Under the pieces are notes generated by a model. The model saw only the letters and a list, made by a program, of their open reading frames with translations. It searched no databases and was not told the origin of the DNA. The position numbers and the translations under genes were made by a program. From Marthasterias glacialis (taxonomy: Eukaryota > Echinodermata > Asteroidea > Forcipulatida > Asteriidae), in contig OU452235.1 of assembly GCA_911728455.2 (NCBI GenBank), positions 11,704,634-11,768,633 on the forward strand: DNA of 64,000 nt. The letters run 5' to 3'. Below, piece after piece: positions 39,401-45,240 of this stretch. Positions within the stretch are counted from its first letter, which is position 1. Each line of letters starts with the position of its first letter.

Positions 39401-41811
39401 CTATAATTAATGTATTAGATAATGAAGATAACTTTATAAGTTAAAAATGCAGGCCCTGCCGGCAGCACTTTATTTTCCACCGTAAGAAATGCTGTACATT
39501 ATCTTGGTCCTCTAAGAGTGGAAGTGGCACAACTGTTGCTATCATTCCAATGCTGTGCCTTATCTTGATTCAAAGAGAATAAGAAAGGCCAGTAGTAGCG
39601 GCTTATAAACCAACATGATCAACGGGGGGGGGGGGGGACCCCACAGTTTGATCCATGGAGATTACGAATGGCAGCAGAAGTAGTTTTACCAACATTCAAA
39701 TGGCTTATCTTGATGTAATAGAGAAAGAGCTTGACATTGACAGCAGTGTAAGCTTTGCCGCCCCATCTTGCCCCCCAAATGAGGTCGAAAAAATGCACAA
39801 ATGAACCGATCATGTCAATATACACCAAAAGGCTCCCCAAAACAGTATGTCTTTGCAATCCCCCGCCCCCAATGAATGTATCAATTTGCATCACTTGTTG
39901 TAACCTATCTTGACTCAACGAGACTGGCATACCGCTAACAGCAGTTTTGCTATATATACCCAAATGTAATGATGAAAGCTTTGCCTCCCTTTCAGGTGAA
40001 TGGGAAACAGACGCTGGGTGAAAATATCGCGGATAACAGTGGTCTCAGGCAAGCCTTTCTGGTGAGACATCTTACATAAAAATGAAGTTGATTTCAAACT
40101 TATCTAACATCTAAATCACAGTTGTTTCAACATTTTTCCATAAAGGCTGCCTGTCTGATGAATAAATATGAATTAAGAATTATTATAAATTATCACAAGA
40201 CCTTAAGAATGACACCTAAGGTGAAGGCTCGTTTAAAATTGGACGCCGCTTAAAAGGGAAGTAATTGCAGTATGCAGCTCCAGAAGCCATCAATTCTCCT
40301 GACGACGATCAGAGCAAACTGACTGAAACGTCAAATTGTTCAACCACTAGTCTTTTTGAGAACCACCTCAACTTTACAAGAGCTATGATAAATTCATGGA
40401 GTCAGTGCAACCCCGCTAAACTGTTTCCTACCATCCAAATTGTCAATAACACATATAAGAACAATCTTTTCAGGCATACCGTAGATGGGTGGCCCGCAAC
40501 AGGGCCGAGGAAGCCCCACTACCGGGAATAAACCTTACTCACAATCAGCTATTCTTCCTCAACTTTGGACAGGTAAGATCAGAAGTAATAACCACTCCGC
40601 CCGCACGCACAGTTAGAGACAATTAACAAGTAATTTCTCTTCACCTGTCTTTGTCTGGGACCAGAAATGGATGTGACGACAGGGTTTTACTTAATAGTAC
40701 ACAAGTTAACACCACACATGTTTTACGAGACGATTTTGGAAGATCTAAACAAAAACAAAACGAAGTAAATCGTAACTTTTATTCGTTTAAATAGTGAAAT
40801 TATATGATGTGATCAACACTGTAAGGAGAACTTTCCGAAGCCTGCTTATCAAACATCTGTGTTGGGAAAAGCGAACACAGCGTTCTTATGGGAGATTACA
40901 TAGAAATGTATATTTTGTTCATACCACCGCCTAGTATTATAACTACTTATTTTTATGTCACCGTATAATATTTGATTCATTTATGACTGGGTGGTTTGTA
41001 AACCGTATAGCAATTACAATGTTTGATTGGGTGTGTCGTTATAGGGTGTGACACTGTCAAGAGTATCTGAAAAGTTACAGTAGGAGTCGGGTTTGGTTTA
41101 TCCCTCTCGGACCTGATACTTTACGGAGGCAACGGAGGCAATTGCCTCCGTTGCCCCTGGTCATTGCCTTGGTGCCATTGACTGTTCCAATAGAAATTTA
41201 CAATTTCCTCATAGAGGTGCTCTTTATACCATGGAGAACATGCCTAGGTGCCCTTGCCCTTTCACAGTGTTTTTGTCAAAATATAAAAAATATTTCATGT
41301 TTTTCTTTCCATTGCAGATCTATTGTTCAATGCATCGGGACCAGTCCCTTATTCACACTTTACAGTCAAATTTACACTCGCCATCAAAATTCAGGTAAAT
41401 CAACATAATCTAGAACTTGGTCAAATTTTGTTCAGAACTCTTAGGCTGTGTCCGAATTAGCGGCTGCGACTGCGGCATGATCGTCACGTGATGCGTTGAA
41501 GCACAGGATGACCATAGCAACACCCTTACCAACAGCTGTAGCTGTAGCCAAGCCGCCATTTTGGACACAGCCTTACCATGGATGAAAGGATGATAATGCC
41601 AAACAAACTGAAATGCTCGCCTCAAAAATACAAGAACAAATAAATGATAAATAAATAAATAACAATAAAAACAATAAATAATTATGCCCTTTTTCTTTGT
41701 GTTGTTTGTAGAGTATTAGGGTCTGTTATGAATTCGCAGGAGTTTTCTGAAGCTTTCCAGTGCAAGTCAAATTCACCGATGAACCCGGAGGAAAAGTGTT
41801 CCGTCTACTAA
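9324..41811 (+). CDS. neprilysin-like M13 zinc metalloendopeptidase, complete, 21 exons
   Basis: Type II membrane peptidase of family M13 (neprilysin/ECE/PHEX group) that cleaves small extracellular peptides. The spliced CDS is 2262 nt, 753 residues. Layout: basic cytosolic tail 1-28; signal-anchor about 29-48; Cys-rich start with CLTDGC at 76-81; DPCEDF at 96-101 and ACGGW at 105-109; M13 N domain to about 500; catalytic domain 545-753. Zinc site: HELMH 587-591 plus GENIAD 648-653, so H587, H591 and E649 are ligands, with E588 and D653 catalytic. HSP at 715-717 and R721 match neprilysin His711 and Arg717. At least seven N-x-S/T sequons lie in the ectodomain. Oddities: SALY instead of NAFY (S546), FSAG for FPAG, FDN for FDD, IYC for VWC, and a CSVY end for CxVW. 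All 20 junction phases agree. The orthologue within M13 is not decided; neprilysin-like fits better than ECE by sequence. Confidence 0.93.
10139..10311. mobile_element. foldback element with roughly 70-bp inverted arms
   Basis: Left arm about 10141-10209 and right arm about 10237-10308 are reverse complements with scattered differences. Shared blocks include GTGACAACACCG, ATGGTGTTA, AATTGATTCTCT and the GGGGTGTTTA core. The loop is about 27 bases. It is non-coding, and its target duplication is unclear. Consistent with a MITE or foldback transposon. Confidence 0.75.
10740..10766. repeat. poly-G tract
   Basis: A run of 27 G residues, then AGGGGGTG. Such a run can form a G-quadruplex and is prone to length error in sequencing. 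Confidence 0.95.
11396..11491. repeat. 24-bp tandem repeat, four copies
   Basis: Unit AACAGGTGATACCTTGATCC plus GGAT occurs four times exactly head to tail, with one T/C difference in the third copy. The unit length is a multiple of three, giving a repeated YHLLSGSR open frame on the minus strand that is not taken as a gene. Confidence 0.95.
11963..12454 (-). CDS. unrecognised 163-codon open frame, doubtful
   Basis: The longest uninterrupted frame in the window, starting at a true ATG (complement of 12452-12454). It lies antisense within M13 intron 1. No domain, signal peptide or membrane segment is recognised; the protein is basic with scattered Cys. No introns are needed. It may be chance, a fragment of an old mobile element, or a lineage-specific gene. 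I cannot support function. Confidence 0.12.
   Translation of the reverse strand: MEPNLQGEKNPAVLTSHISPKRILLQRSVTSWVTTARTTPPIFGCNNRKSPRSLPAIDMAKGLTINSILLEFASGKGMQCCRTARALRKQLKKQTLYLHINLQQEIHADFIWPQFYKAVKETAISGQRIVLLRCLPSTIGMNIDCEWFSVEADQFCKLNVLFK
12605..12637. repeat. (TA)n microsatellite
   Basis: TATATATATATATA, a short ACACTG break, then TATATATATATAT. Confidence 0.9.
12998..13073. repeat. 76-bp near-perfect palindrome
   Basis: The central 32 bases (13020-13051) form an exact palindrome around GGTATTAATACC. Outer arms TGATGTCATCTTA (12998) and TAAGATGTCATCA (ending 13073) continue the symmetry with a few mismatches. Fainter inverse similarity extends outwards (AACGCACT near 12908 against AGTGCGTT near 13109), suggesting the middle of an old foldback element of roughly 240 bp. 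Confidence 0.85.
14955..15410 (+). repeat. degenerate array of a dispersed TTTGAATCAAGATAAGGTAC module
   Basis: Several copies of a module built from CTGTCTTTGAATCAAGATAA, GGTACA and CATTGGTAATGTT at irregular spacing of about 60-90 bases (clearest at 15056-15100 and 15230-15285). The same module recurs at 27370-27640 and 42925-43100, and inverted at 39480-39925. Confidence 0.75.
21355..21590 (+). repeat. local direct duplication (about 136-bp offset)
   Basis: TTATTTTTCGGTGAC at 21360 recurs at 21497, and GGCCATTCATAATTTA at 21431 recurs near 21567. The order and spacing are kept, so this is a diverged tandem duplication. The first copy overlaps the 3' part of a CG-rich open stretch (21220-21440) of unknown nature. 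Confidence 0.6.
23136..23461. mobile_element. hAT-like MITE with perfect 8-bp target duplication
   Basis: Starts CAGCGCCGTAACTAGGG and ends CCCCCTTAGTTACGCCACTG (inverse CAGTGGCGTAACTAAGG). Flanked by the exact direct repeat TCTTGAGG at 23128-23135 and 23462-23469. The interior shares GGGGGGCACTTTGGCCAATT, CCCCTTTTCAGTG and AATCTCAAAAGTCC with 30853-31156. About 326 bp, non-coding. Confidence 0.88.
24486..24533. repeat. 16-bp tandem repeat, three copies
   Basis: CATTCAATAATCAATG three times without change, followed by a partial CATT. Confidence 0.95.
27370..27640 (+). repeat. second array of the TTTGAATCAAGATAAGGTAC module
   Basis: Three clear modules at about 27420, 27498 and 27600 contain CTGTCTTTGAATCAA-ATRAGG and ACATCATTGGTRAT. 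A longer shared unit includes GGGTCCTAGGTACCAATGCG near 27400 and GGGTCCTAGTTCCTAATGCG near 27475, giving a period of about 77 bases for two units. Confidence 0.75.
29049..29132 (+). CDS. M13 exon 2: start of the ectodomain
   Basis: Residues 57-84, phase 1 in and phase 1 out. Encodes the membrane-proximal Cys motif (C70, C76, C81 in [10 protein letters not shown]) typical of M13 ectodomains. Acceptor CCCAG, donor GTAGGT. A second possible acceptor six bases downstream would break the phase. Confidence 0.88.
29133..29938 (+). other. M13 intron 2
   Basis: Contains the 21-bp minisatellite at 29655-29822; the rest shows nothing recognisable. Confidence 0.8.
29655..29822. repeat. 21-bp minisatellite, eight copies
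   Basis: Unit of the form AGCCTAGTTTTGGKTTTACTG repeated exactly eight times (168 bp) inside M13 intron 2. Copies differ mainly at GGG/GGT and CCTA/CTTA/CCCA. Because the unit is seven codons, all frames stay open and give artefactual repeat proteins. Confidence 0.95.
29939..30100 (+). CDS. M13 exon 3: DPCEDF and ACGGW motifs
   Basis: Residues 85-138, phase 1 to 1. Contains [20 protein letters not shown], the most conserved N-terminal signature of M13 peptidases, then RVIPEE. TTCCAG acceptor, GTAATA donor. Confidence 0.96.
30189..30272 (+). CDS. M13 exon 4
   Basis: Residues 139-166. [11 protein letters not shown] matches the KAKxLYRSCIN segment of neprilysin. Phase 1 in and out; acceptor TGCAG, donor GTAAGA. 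Confidence 0.93.
30273..30574 (+). other. M13 intron 4 with possible SINE remnant
   Basis: On the minus strand, GTTCAAATCC (complement of about 30484-30493), resembling a Pol III B box, is followed by a pyrimidine-rich tract at 30435-30465. This suggests a tRNA-derived SINE remnant just upstream of exon 5. Weak evidence. Confidence 0.35.
30575..30783 (+). CDS. M13 exon 5
   Basis: Residues 167-236, with GGWPLM and [19 protein letters not shown] aligning to the neprilysin GWPV and LINLFVGTDDKNS region. Enters phase 1, ends phase 0 at GTAAGT. Confidence 0.93.
30853..31156. mobile_element. hAT-like MITE in M13 intron 5
   Basis: Starts CAGCGGCGAAACTAGGG and ends CCCCCTTAGTTACGTCACTG. The flanking 8-mers CCACTAAG (30845-30852) and CCTCTAAG (31157-31164) differ at one base. 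The body shares long blocks with 23136-23461. A G run lies near 30881-30897. Confidence 0.83.
31828..32205. mobile_element. 378-bp full-length palindromic (foldback) element, copy 1
   Basis: The two halves are near-perfect reverse complements meeting in CTCTTTTAAAAGAG with essentially no loop. It is bounded by TA on both sides (31826-31827 and 32206-32207). The ends read CTCTCTTAATGTAAAAGAG and its inverse. Internally it repeats RAGAGTG and ACTCTTTTTAGAGT motifs. The copy at 56647 aligns without gaps at about 95% identity. TA flanks suggest a Tc1/mariner-like mobiliser; this is inference. Confidence 0.9.
32303..32365 (+). CDS. M13 exon 6
   Basis: Residues 237-257, [20 protein letters not shown], aligning to HIDQPRLGLPSRDYY of neprilysin. 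Contains one NFS sequon. Phase 0 both ends; donor GTGAGT. Confidence 0.9.
32366..32882 (+). other. M13 intron 6
   Basis: Nothing recognisable in about 520 bases. Confidence 0.7.
32883..33002 (+). CDS. M13 exon 7
   Basis: Residues 258-297, [13 protein letters not shown] and [10 protein letters not shown], the helical region following the first lobe motif (neprilysin AYVDFMISVARL and VMELEKEIA). Phase 0; donor GTAAGC. Confidence 0.9.
33130..33345 (+). mobile_element. tRNA-derived SINE-like repeat in M13 intron 7
   Basis: tRNA-like head with A-box-like TGGCCGAGTCAGAG and B-box-like GGATTCAAATCCCG (about 33189-33202), followed by GACACC, CCTGAGAAAGACACCT and AGTAAATGGGTA. That arrangement is typical of SINEs with a tRNA head and conserved body. 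Borders approximate; no target duplication identified. Confidence 0.55.
33480..33563 (+). CDS. M13 exon 8
   Basis: Residues 298-325. Read in phase 0 from the CTTCAG acceptor it gives [15 protein letters not shown], matching the neprilysin YNKMTLAQIQ segment. The neighbouring frame is longer but does not fit the family or the phase. Confidence 0.88.
33564..33940 (+). other. M13 intron 8 with trinucleotide-rich tract
   Basis: 33587-33670 is an ACA/ACG/GAC-rich trinucleotide stretch producing a Thr-rich spurious frame. Nothing else seen. Confidence 0.75.
33941..34065 (+). CDS. M13 exon 9
   Basis: Residues 326-366: [11 protein letters not shown] then [18 protein letters not shown], matching the INW/SWLxF and YAPEYLxKLxP segments. 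Phase 0 in, phase 2 out at GTAGGA. Confidence 0.93.
34100..34390 (+). mobile_element. tRNA-derived SINE-like repeat with conserved central body
   Basis: A-box-like CTTGGCCGAGCGGTCTATC at about 34109, a worn B-box region, then TCCTTGAGCAAGATACTTTA, GGATGGGACATTAAGCCGTA, GGTCCCGCGTC and GTGCACGTAAAAGAACAC. This central body resembles the widely conserved metazoan SINE domain with a GGACGTTAAGC-type core. Assignment from memory of the pattern; borders uncertain. Confidence 0.6.
34630..34770 (+). mobile_element. SINE-like fragment with B box
   Basis: GGGTTCGAATCCTACCC (B box) followed by CCACAGGACTCGAAAGC and GAGTATACAATGCTTATCAC. The same tail (CCACAGGACTCTGAAA, GAGTATATAGACAATACAGT) follows a B box at 46677-46745, so both belong to one family. 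Confidence 0.6.
35193..35415 (+). CDS. M13 exon 10
   Basis: Residues 367-441. One base completes an Arg codon from exon 9; then [20 protein letters not shown] and [13 protein letters not shown], aligning to the MSWRFIMDL, WRRCANYV and RLYVEAAFAGESK segments. Ends phase 0 at GTCAGT; this choice keeps the spacing of human neprilysin. Confidence 0.92.
35539..35637 (+). CDS. M13 exon 11
   Basis: Residues 442-474: [20 protein letters not shown] and [11 protein letters not shown], matching IAQIREVFIQTLDDLTWMD and ETKKRAEEK. Phase 0; the donor GTACGC is weak but fixed by the next exon. Confidence 0.92.
35638..36051 (+). other. M13 intron 11 with G-run/C-run pair
   Basis: A G run near 35723-35740 faces a C run at 35763-35774, which could pair as a hairpin or represent a degenerate GC-run-rich MITE. 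Nothing else seen. Confidence 0.5.
36052..36129 (+). CDS. M13 exon 12
   Basis: Residues 475-500: [12 protein letters not shown] matches ALAIKERIGYPD; one NQT sequon. Phase 0; donor GTAAGT. Confidence 0.93.
36252..36355 (+). CDS. M13 exon 13
   Basis: Residues 501-534: [20 protein letters not shown] matches YFENIIQNLKFSQ. Enters phase 0, leaves phase 2 at GTGAGT. Confidence 0.9.
36356..36899 (+). other. M13 intron 13
   Basis: Contains the foldback element at 36670-36800; otherwise nothing recognised. Confidence 0.75.
36670..36800. mobile_element. short inverted-repeat element (34-bp arms)
   Basis: Left arm 36670-36703 begins GGCCAAGTTCGCGCAAGGAC. Right arm 36767-36800 is its reverse complement with 3 mismatches in 34. 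The flanks on both sides read TTT, compatible with a 3-bp target duplication. A GG-starting end with a 3-bp duplication is reminiscent of PIF/Harbinger MITEs; superfamily uncertain. Confidence 0.75.
36900..36964 (+). CDS. M13 exon 14: substrate-backbone motif, altered
   Basis: Residues 535-556. [13 protein letters not shown] aligns to the VNAFYSSGRNQI motif. Neprilysin Asn542, which hydrogen-bonds the substrate backbone, is Ser546 here; Ala547 is kept. Enters phase 2, leaves phase 1 at GTAAGT. Confidence 0.88.
36965..37581 (+). other. M13 intron 14
   Basis: About 620 bases, AT-rich, nothing recognisable. Confidence 0.7.
37582..37633 (+). CDS. M13 exon 15
   Basis: Residues 557-573, [17 protein letters not shown], matching VFPAGILQPPFF; the family Pro is Ser559. 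Phase 1 in, phase 2 out. Confidence 0.92.
37634..38746 (+). other. M13 intron 15
   Basis: Contains the hairpin at 38546-38673 and, upstream at about 38390-38470, a dispersed piece related to 47850-47920 (TCACTKATTATAAARTT, ATACCA). Confidence 0.7.
38546..38673. repeat. hairpin with 55-bp arms and one mismatch
   Basis: Left arm 38546-38600 starts AATGGGAGACTTTTGAGACG and ends CCGGTCCTTTTCCATT. Right arm 38619-38673 is its reverse complement except one T/C position. The loop is 18 bases. It sits in sense orientation within M13 intron 15, so the pre-mRNA would contain a long duplex. Probably a young inverted-repeat element or a recent inverted duplication. Confidence 0.93.
38747..38814 (+). CDS. 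M13 exon 16: zinc-binding HExxH
   Basis: Residues 574-596, [20 protein letters not shown]587 and H591 are zinc ligands and E588 the catalytic base. HELMH replaces the usual HEITH/HELTH, and FDN replaces FDD. Phase 2 in, phase 1 out at GTGAGT. Confidence 0.97.
39089..39219 (+). CDS. M13 exon 17
   Basis: Residues 597-640: [10 protein letters not shown] then [11 protein letters not shown], matching GRxFDKDGNL and CMVxQYxNFS/YS. Phase 1 in, phase 0 out. Confidence 0.95.
39220..39995 (+). other. M13 intron 17 with inverted module array
   Basis: 39480-39925 carries reverse-strand copies of the TTTGAATCAAGATAAGGTAC module (clearest at 39555-39585: CCTTATCTTGATTCAAAGAG), spaced roughly 85-100 bases, and a G run at 39625-39638. 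Confidence 0.65.
39996..40061 (+). CDS. M13 exon 18: GENIAD, third zinc ligand
   Basis: Residues 641-662, [17 protein letters not shown]649 is the third zinc ligand and D653 the supporting Asp. NSG replaces the family NGG. Phase 0; donor GTGAGA. Confidence 0.97.
40062..40473 (+). other. M13 intron 18 with dispersed repeat
   Basis: 40298-40400 (GACGACGATCAGAGCAAACT, GAAACGTCAAATTGTT, GAGAACCACCTCAACT) is shared with 51315-51400 and, more weakly and inverted, 46170-46220. Confidence 0.6.
40474..40572 (+). CDS. M13 exon 19
   Basis: Residues 663-695: [20 protein letters not shown] then [13 protein letters not shown], matching AYRAYQ, LPGL and NxQLFFLNFAQ. One NLT sequon. Phase 0; donor GTAAGA. 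Confidence 0.96.
40573..41317 (+). other. M13 intron 19
   Basis: About 745 bases. 41120-41160 repeats GGAGGCAA and TTGCCTCC as a short hairpin; otherwise nothing recognised. Confidence 0.65.
41318..41394 (+). CDS. M13 exon 20: HSP and substrate-binding Arg
   Basis: Residues 696-720. IYCSMHRDQ aligns to VWCGTYRPE, and LHSPSKFR to VHSPGNFR. H715 and R721 (split with exon 21) correspond to neprilysin His711 and Arg717. Phase 0 in, phase 2 out. Confidence 0.93.
41444..41572. mobile_element. PIF/Harbinger-like MITE in M13 intron 20
   Basis: A 129-bp element with inverted ends GGCTGTGTCCGAATTAGCGG and, on the other strand, GGCTGTGTCCAAAATGGCGG, flanked by TTA at 41441-41443 and 41573-41575. A 3-bp TTA duplication with GG-starting ends fits PIF/Harbinger. 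Non-coding. Confidence 0.78.
41712..41811 (+). CDS. M13 exon 21: C-terminus
   Basis: Residues 721-753 and TAA at 41809-41811. [20 protein letters not shown] matches [20 protein letters not shown] of neprilysin. The usual C-x-V-W end is CSVY. Acceptor TTTGTAG, phase 2. Confidence 0.96.
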
Positions 41812-42144
41812 TCATCAACGGTGACTGTTTTTGTATAACTAAAGTGGGACCAATGTCTGGTATCTTGTCTAGAGCGCCATCACTCGGCAGGCTGATTCAA
41901 CTCGTTACCTCACCTCTGCGGATTTTCATGCCAGGATTACGCACTTCCTATTCGGATTTATTTCATGCATTTCTGGATGTTTTTGTTTGTCCCGTTACCC
42001 CATACCTCTGTTTTTAAATTTTCATGTAATTTATTGAAGAAAAAAAACACAAACAGAAATCAAAAGCTAAAACAATGTCATAGTACGATGGGCGTTAAAG
42101 ACTGAATAGAATCTATAGTTTGCTCAGATCTATTCTCTTTACAA

Positions 42145-42401
42145 AATAAAATACAAATATCTAGTAATGATTAATAATTATTGTCAATATTATTCTGGCT
42201 GAAATAACGGTTATTCTAAGTCTGGCTCCCTGCATGGCAATTCAACATTACCTACGGTAAGTGATATAATTATTCATTCCATCATAAAGCGCCACCTTAT
42301 TGCCCCGGCAGCAAAAGCAGCATGGACAGAATGGTTCCAGGTACACCGCCATCAGGTCAACGTCATACTGCCGCTACGACACAAGCTGAATTTTCAATAA
42401 A
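42145..42401 (+). terminator. candidate polyadenylation signals of the M13 gene
   Basis: AATAAA at 42145-42150 and 42396-42401, about 335 and 585 bases after the stop. The second lies before a T-rich segment. The site actually used is unknown. Confidence 0.4.
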
Positions 42402-42924
42402 GCCTCCTTCTTGCATGTATGGGTTGGAATAAAGAAACAGTAGTTAGAGCTACCTTTTGCTTTGATCCGAAGCATGTTCTTCCTGAAAGCCCTTGGCCCG
42501 CCGAAGACACGGTACTTGGCTTAAAATGGGCTGGAAGGGGTTCCCGGGGTACCCGGACATTACCACTTAGGCATGTTTCAAATTGAGTGCGTACCGACGA
42601 GTAGCAATGCTTAACCCAAATAGGAGCGCACCGGGTCGCGCTTGGTTTATGACTCCATAAACAGCTTGCTTTATATGCTAGTGAATCGCTCAAAGATCTA
42701 AAGCCGTCGACGTAAAAAATAAAGGACAACGACAAAGACGATGACGTGGTAAACAATCAAAAACGTAAACAATAACAATAAAAATACAGTAACTGTATCA
42801 AGAGCTAATGTGAAGGTAAGGCAAAGCCTACAGTGTTTACGAGGTCATAATTGCTTTTTATTTATCAAATACGTTCTCTCTTTGAACCCTCTGCCACATC
42901 GGCAAAATAGTAGCGGCTGGTACG

Positions 42925-43100
42925 TGCCTATTCTCTTTGAATAAAGATAAGGTACAACAATGGCAATGTTGGCAAAACCGACACAATGTATTCTCTTTTT
43001 GAATCAAGAACAAAAGGGAGGAACTGCTAGACCGGTATGGTGACCATCTTCGAATCGAGACAAGGTATAACATTGGCAATGAAGGAGGAAATGCTGCACT
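42925..43100 (+). repeat. third array of the TTTGAATCAAGATAAGGTAC module
   Basis: Modules at about 42930 (CTCTTTGAATAAAGATAAGG, TACAACAATGGCAATGTTGG), 42995 and 43050 (AATCGAGACAAGGTATAACA, TTGGCAATG), period about 60 bases. Confidence 0.7.
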
Positions 43101-45124
43101 GGCATGCCTTGAATTTAGTTGTTCATCTTGTCTGACTGACTCTTCTTCCTGACACAACTGCTACAAACTAAAGGGTTTGAGTGAATGCACCCTTCAGAAA
43201 ACCAGTGCTGCACTATCCCTAAAGTCCTCTTCGCACTGTAATAAAGTGTTCCACTTTCATACACAGAGAGTATTTACCAACATCATTACATTCCCAGGGT
43301 TGGATCAAACTATACCTCTGCCTACTTCATTCAGATTTCAGAACCTCTGTTACCGGGATACGAGCGATACGCGTTTAATATCCGACGGGACACTGACTGG
43401 CAACCGACCGCTGATGACTTACTTTAGTTCCGCCATAAAACACACTGTTTATGACATAAAACGTCACTGCAGACTATTAAAGAGAAGCTGCAACTTTTTC
43501 TTATGTTTGGGCGAAGCGTATATTCTTCTCATTGCTTTGTAGCTTTGATTGAACAGATATCATAAGATTACTATTTTTGTTCGTGTTGATTCAATACGTT
43601 CAAGAAACAACTACAAAGCAGGAAATTCATACCATGTAGTACTAAAGGAGGGGTTGTAAACAATATTGCTTTCTGGAAGTTTTATTTTTTTTAGGTGCCC
43701 AACATTTTCACAAATAAAAGTCTACCGTGGGAAGGGTTAGACATTTATCATTTTCCATATGCGGAGAAATGTGTACGACATCACTGAAGGTTAATAGATA
43801 AATAAAATCAAGTCATCTGTATTATTAATTTTTTGAAAAGTGGTTTATCTCATATATATTTTTTTCTGAGTGTTGACAAATTTGGATAATCGCGTATAAA
43901 TTTAATTGTGAAAAACACAACGTGTAAAAAGTTACTGGTACATCATGTGACCATAAAGTGGAAAACGATGGTGCTTGCCAAGAAATTCAGAAATTTCTCA
44001 AATTGTTTAAATTGATCTTGTACTTATTGGTTAAATTTGCATCCTGATGTTATGCCAATATGTTATAGTTGCCGATTGACAATTAATCTTGCCTAATTGC
44101 GACAAGAAAAGGATTTGACGACGGAAGCAGATGGACCTTATGCATTGACGTCATCACGCCGCCGTCTTTAGAGGTAAAACAATGACACAATGGAAACGGC
44201 ACAGCCACGCATGCGCACGAGCTACGTTCTTTTGTCCTCTAATCGAGGGCGCCCTGCTCAAATGACGTCACGTGCATAGGGTCCATTGGGAACGCTGACA
44301 AATTTGACCAGAGGCCAACTTCATAAAGCTGTTTACCAGTAAGCAAATTGTTGTGCTTATTAAAGCAAAAAGAAAAGAAAAAGAAAAGACAAAGAAAAAG
44401 AAGAAAAAAAAACACGAGTAAGCAAAAGTGTGTTTCAAAAAAGATCATGAAGATTTTAAAGCGCGCGTGTGCCTTCACAACGGATTTGCACTGTTGCATC
44501 ACTCATCTGCTTTCAAGAACGACTGGCAAGTTAGCGTGCCTTTTGCTTCGCTTAGGATTAGCAGTGTTTACGAAATGTAAATTTTGTTAATGGCCGCTCC
44601 GTAAGCAGAAAACATCTGCTTACAGGCTTTATGAAATTGGGCTCAGACAGTACAATTAATTCAACAAGGATTTTGACGACACGATTTTCGTGGAAGGTGT
44701 AAAACATAACTTTAATCTGTAGAGAGGCATGTACATCTGTGATTTTTATTTTATGTGGGTATGCTGTCTTTTACTTTTCAGAAAAAGACGGAAGTTGCAC
44801 AATTTGCACAATTAAGGCCAATGTTGAACAAGTATTTGTAGGGTGAAATATCAATTATTAGTTTTGTTCAGAACCATCAAACAAAACAAACAGAAATCTC
44901 AGTAAATTTATTACCTTTCACAAGAATCTTAAAATGCTTGACTTAGATCTACATATTCGTGCTTCAAAATATTTAAATGCAAAACAAGAAATGGGGAAAA
45001 AAACATTTAAAAAAATATAACTGTTTCCTAGACAAAAGCGAACATGTATGGAGATACATGTATTGTGATTATTAATACCATGTTTTATGTTCAGACTTGT
45101 ACGAAACAAACAGGTCTTTTCGAA

Positions 45125-45240
45125 ATCGCGGTTTCAGCTTGGGCTCCAGCTTAGGCTCCGTCTGCCTATTTGAAGCCCTGTACAGAAAAGCCCACGTTTT
45201 CGAAAAGAACTGACGGAGCCGGAGCCTAAACCGAAGCCAT
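45125..45240. repeat. imperfect inverted repeat of GGCTCC-rich motifs
   Basis: GCTTGGGCTCCAGCTTAGGC and TCCGTC on the left face GACGGAGCCGGAGCCTAAAC on the right, across about 55 bases. The arms match only partly. Confidence 0.5.

Noticed and set aside
42394-42756. 120-codon minus-strand open frame downstream of the M13 gene
   Set aside because: No recognised domain and low-complexity Ser-rich start; overlaps the likely 3' end region of the M13 transcript.
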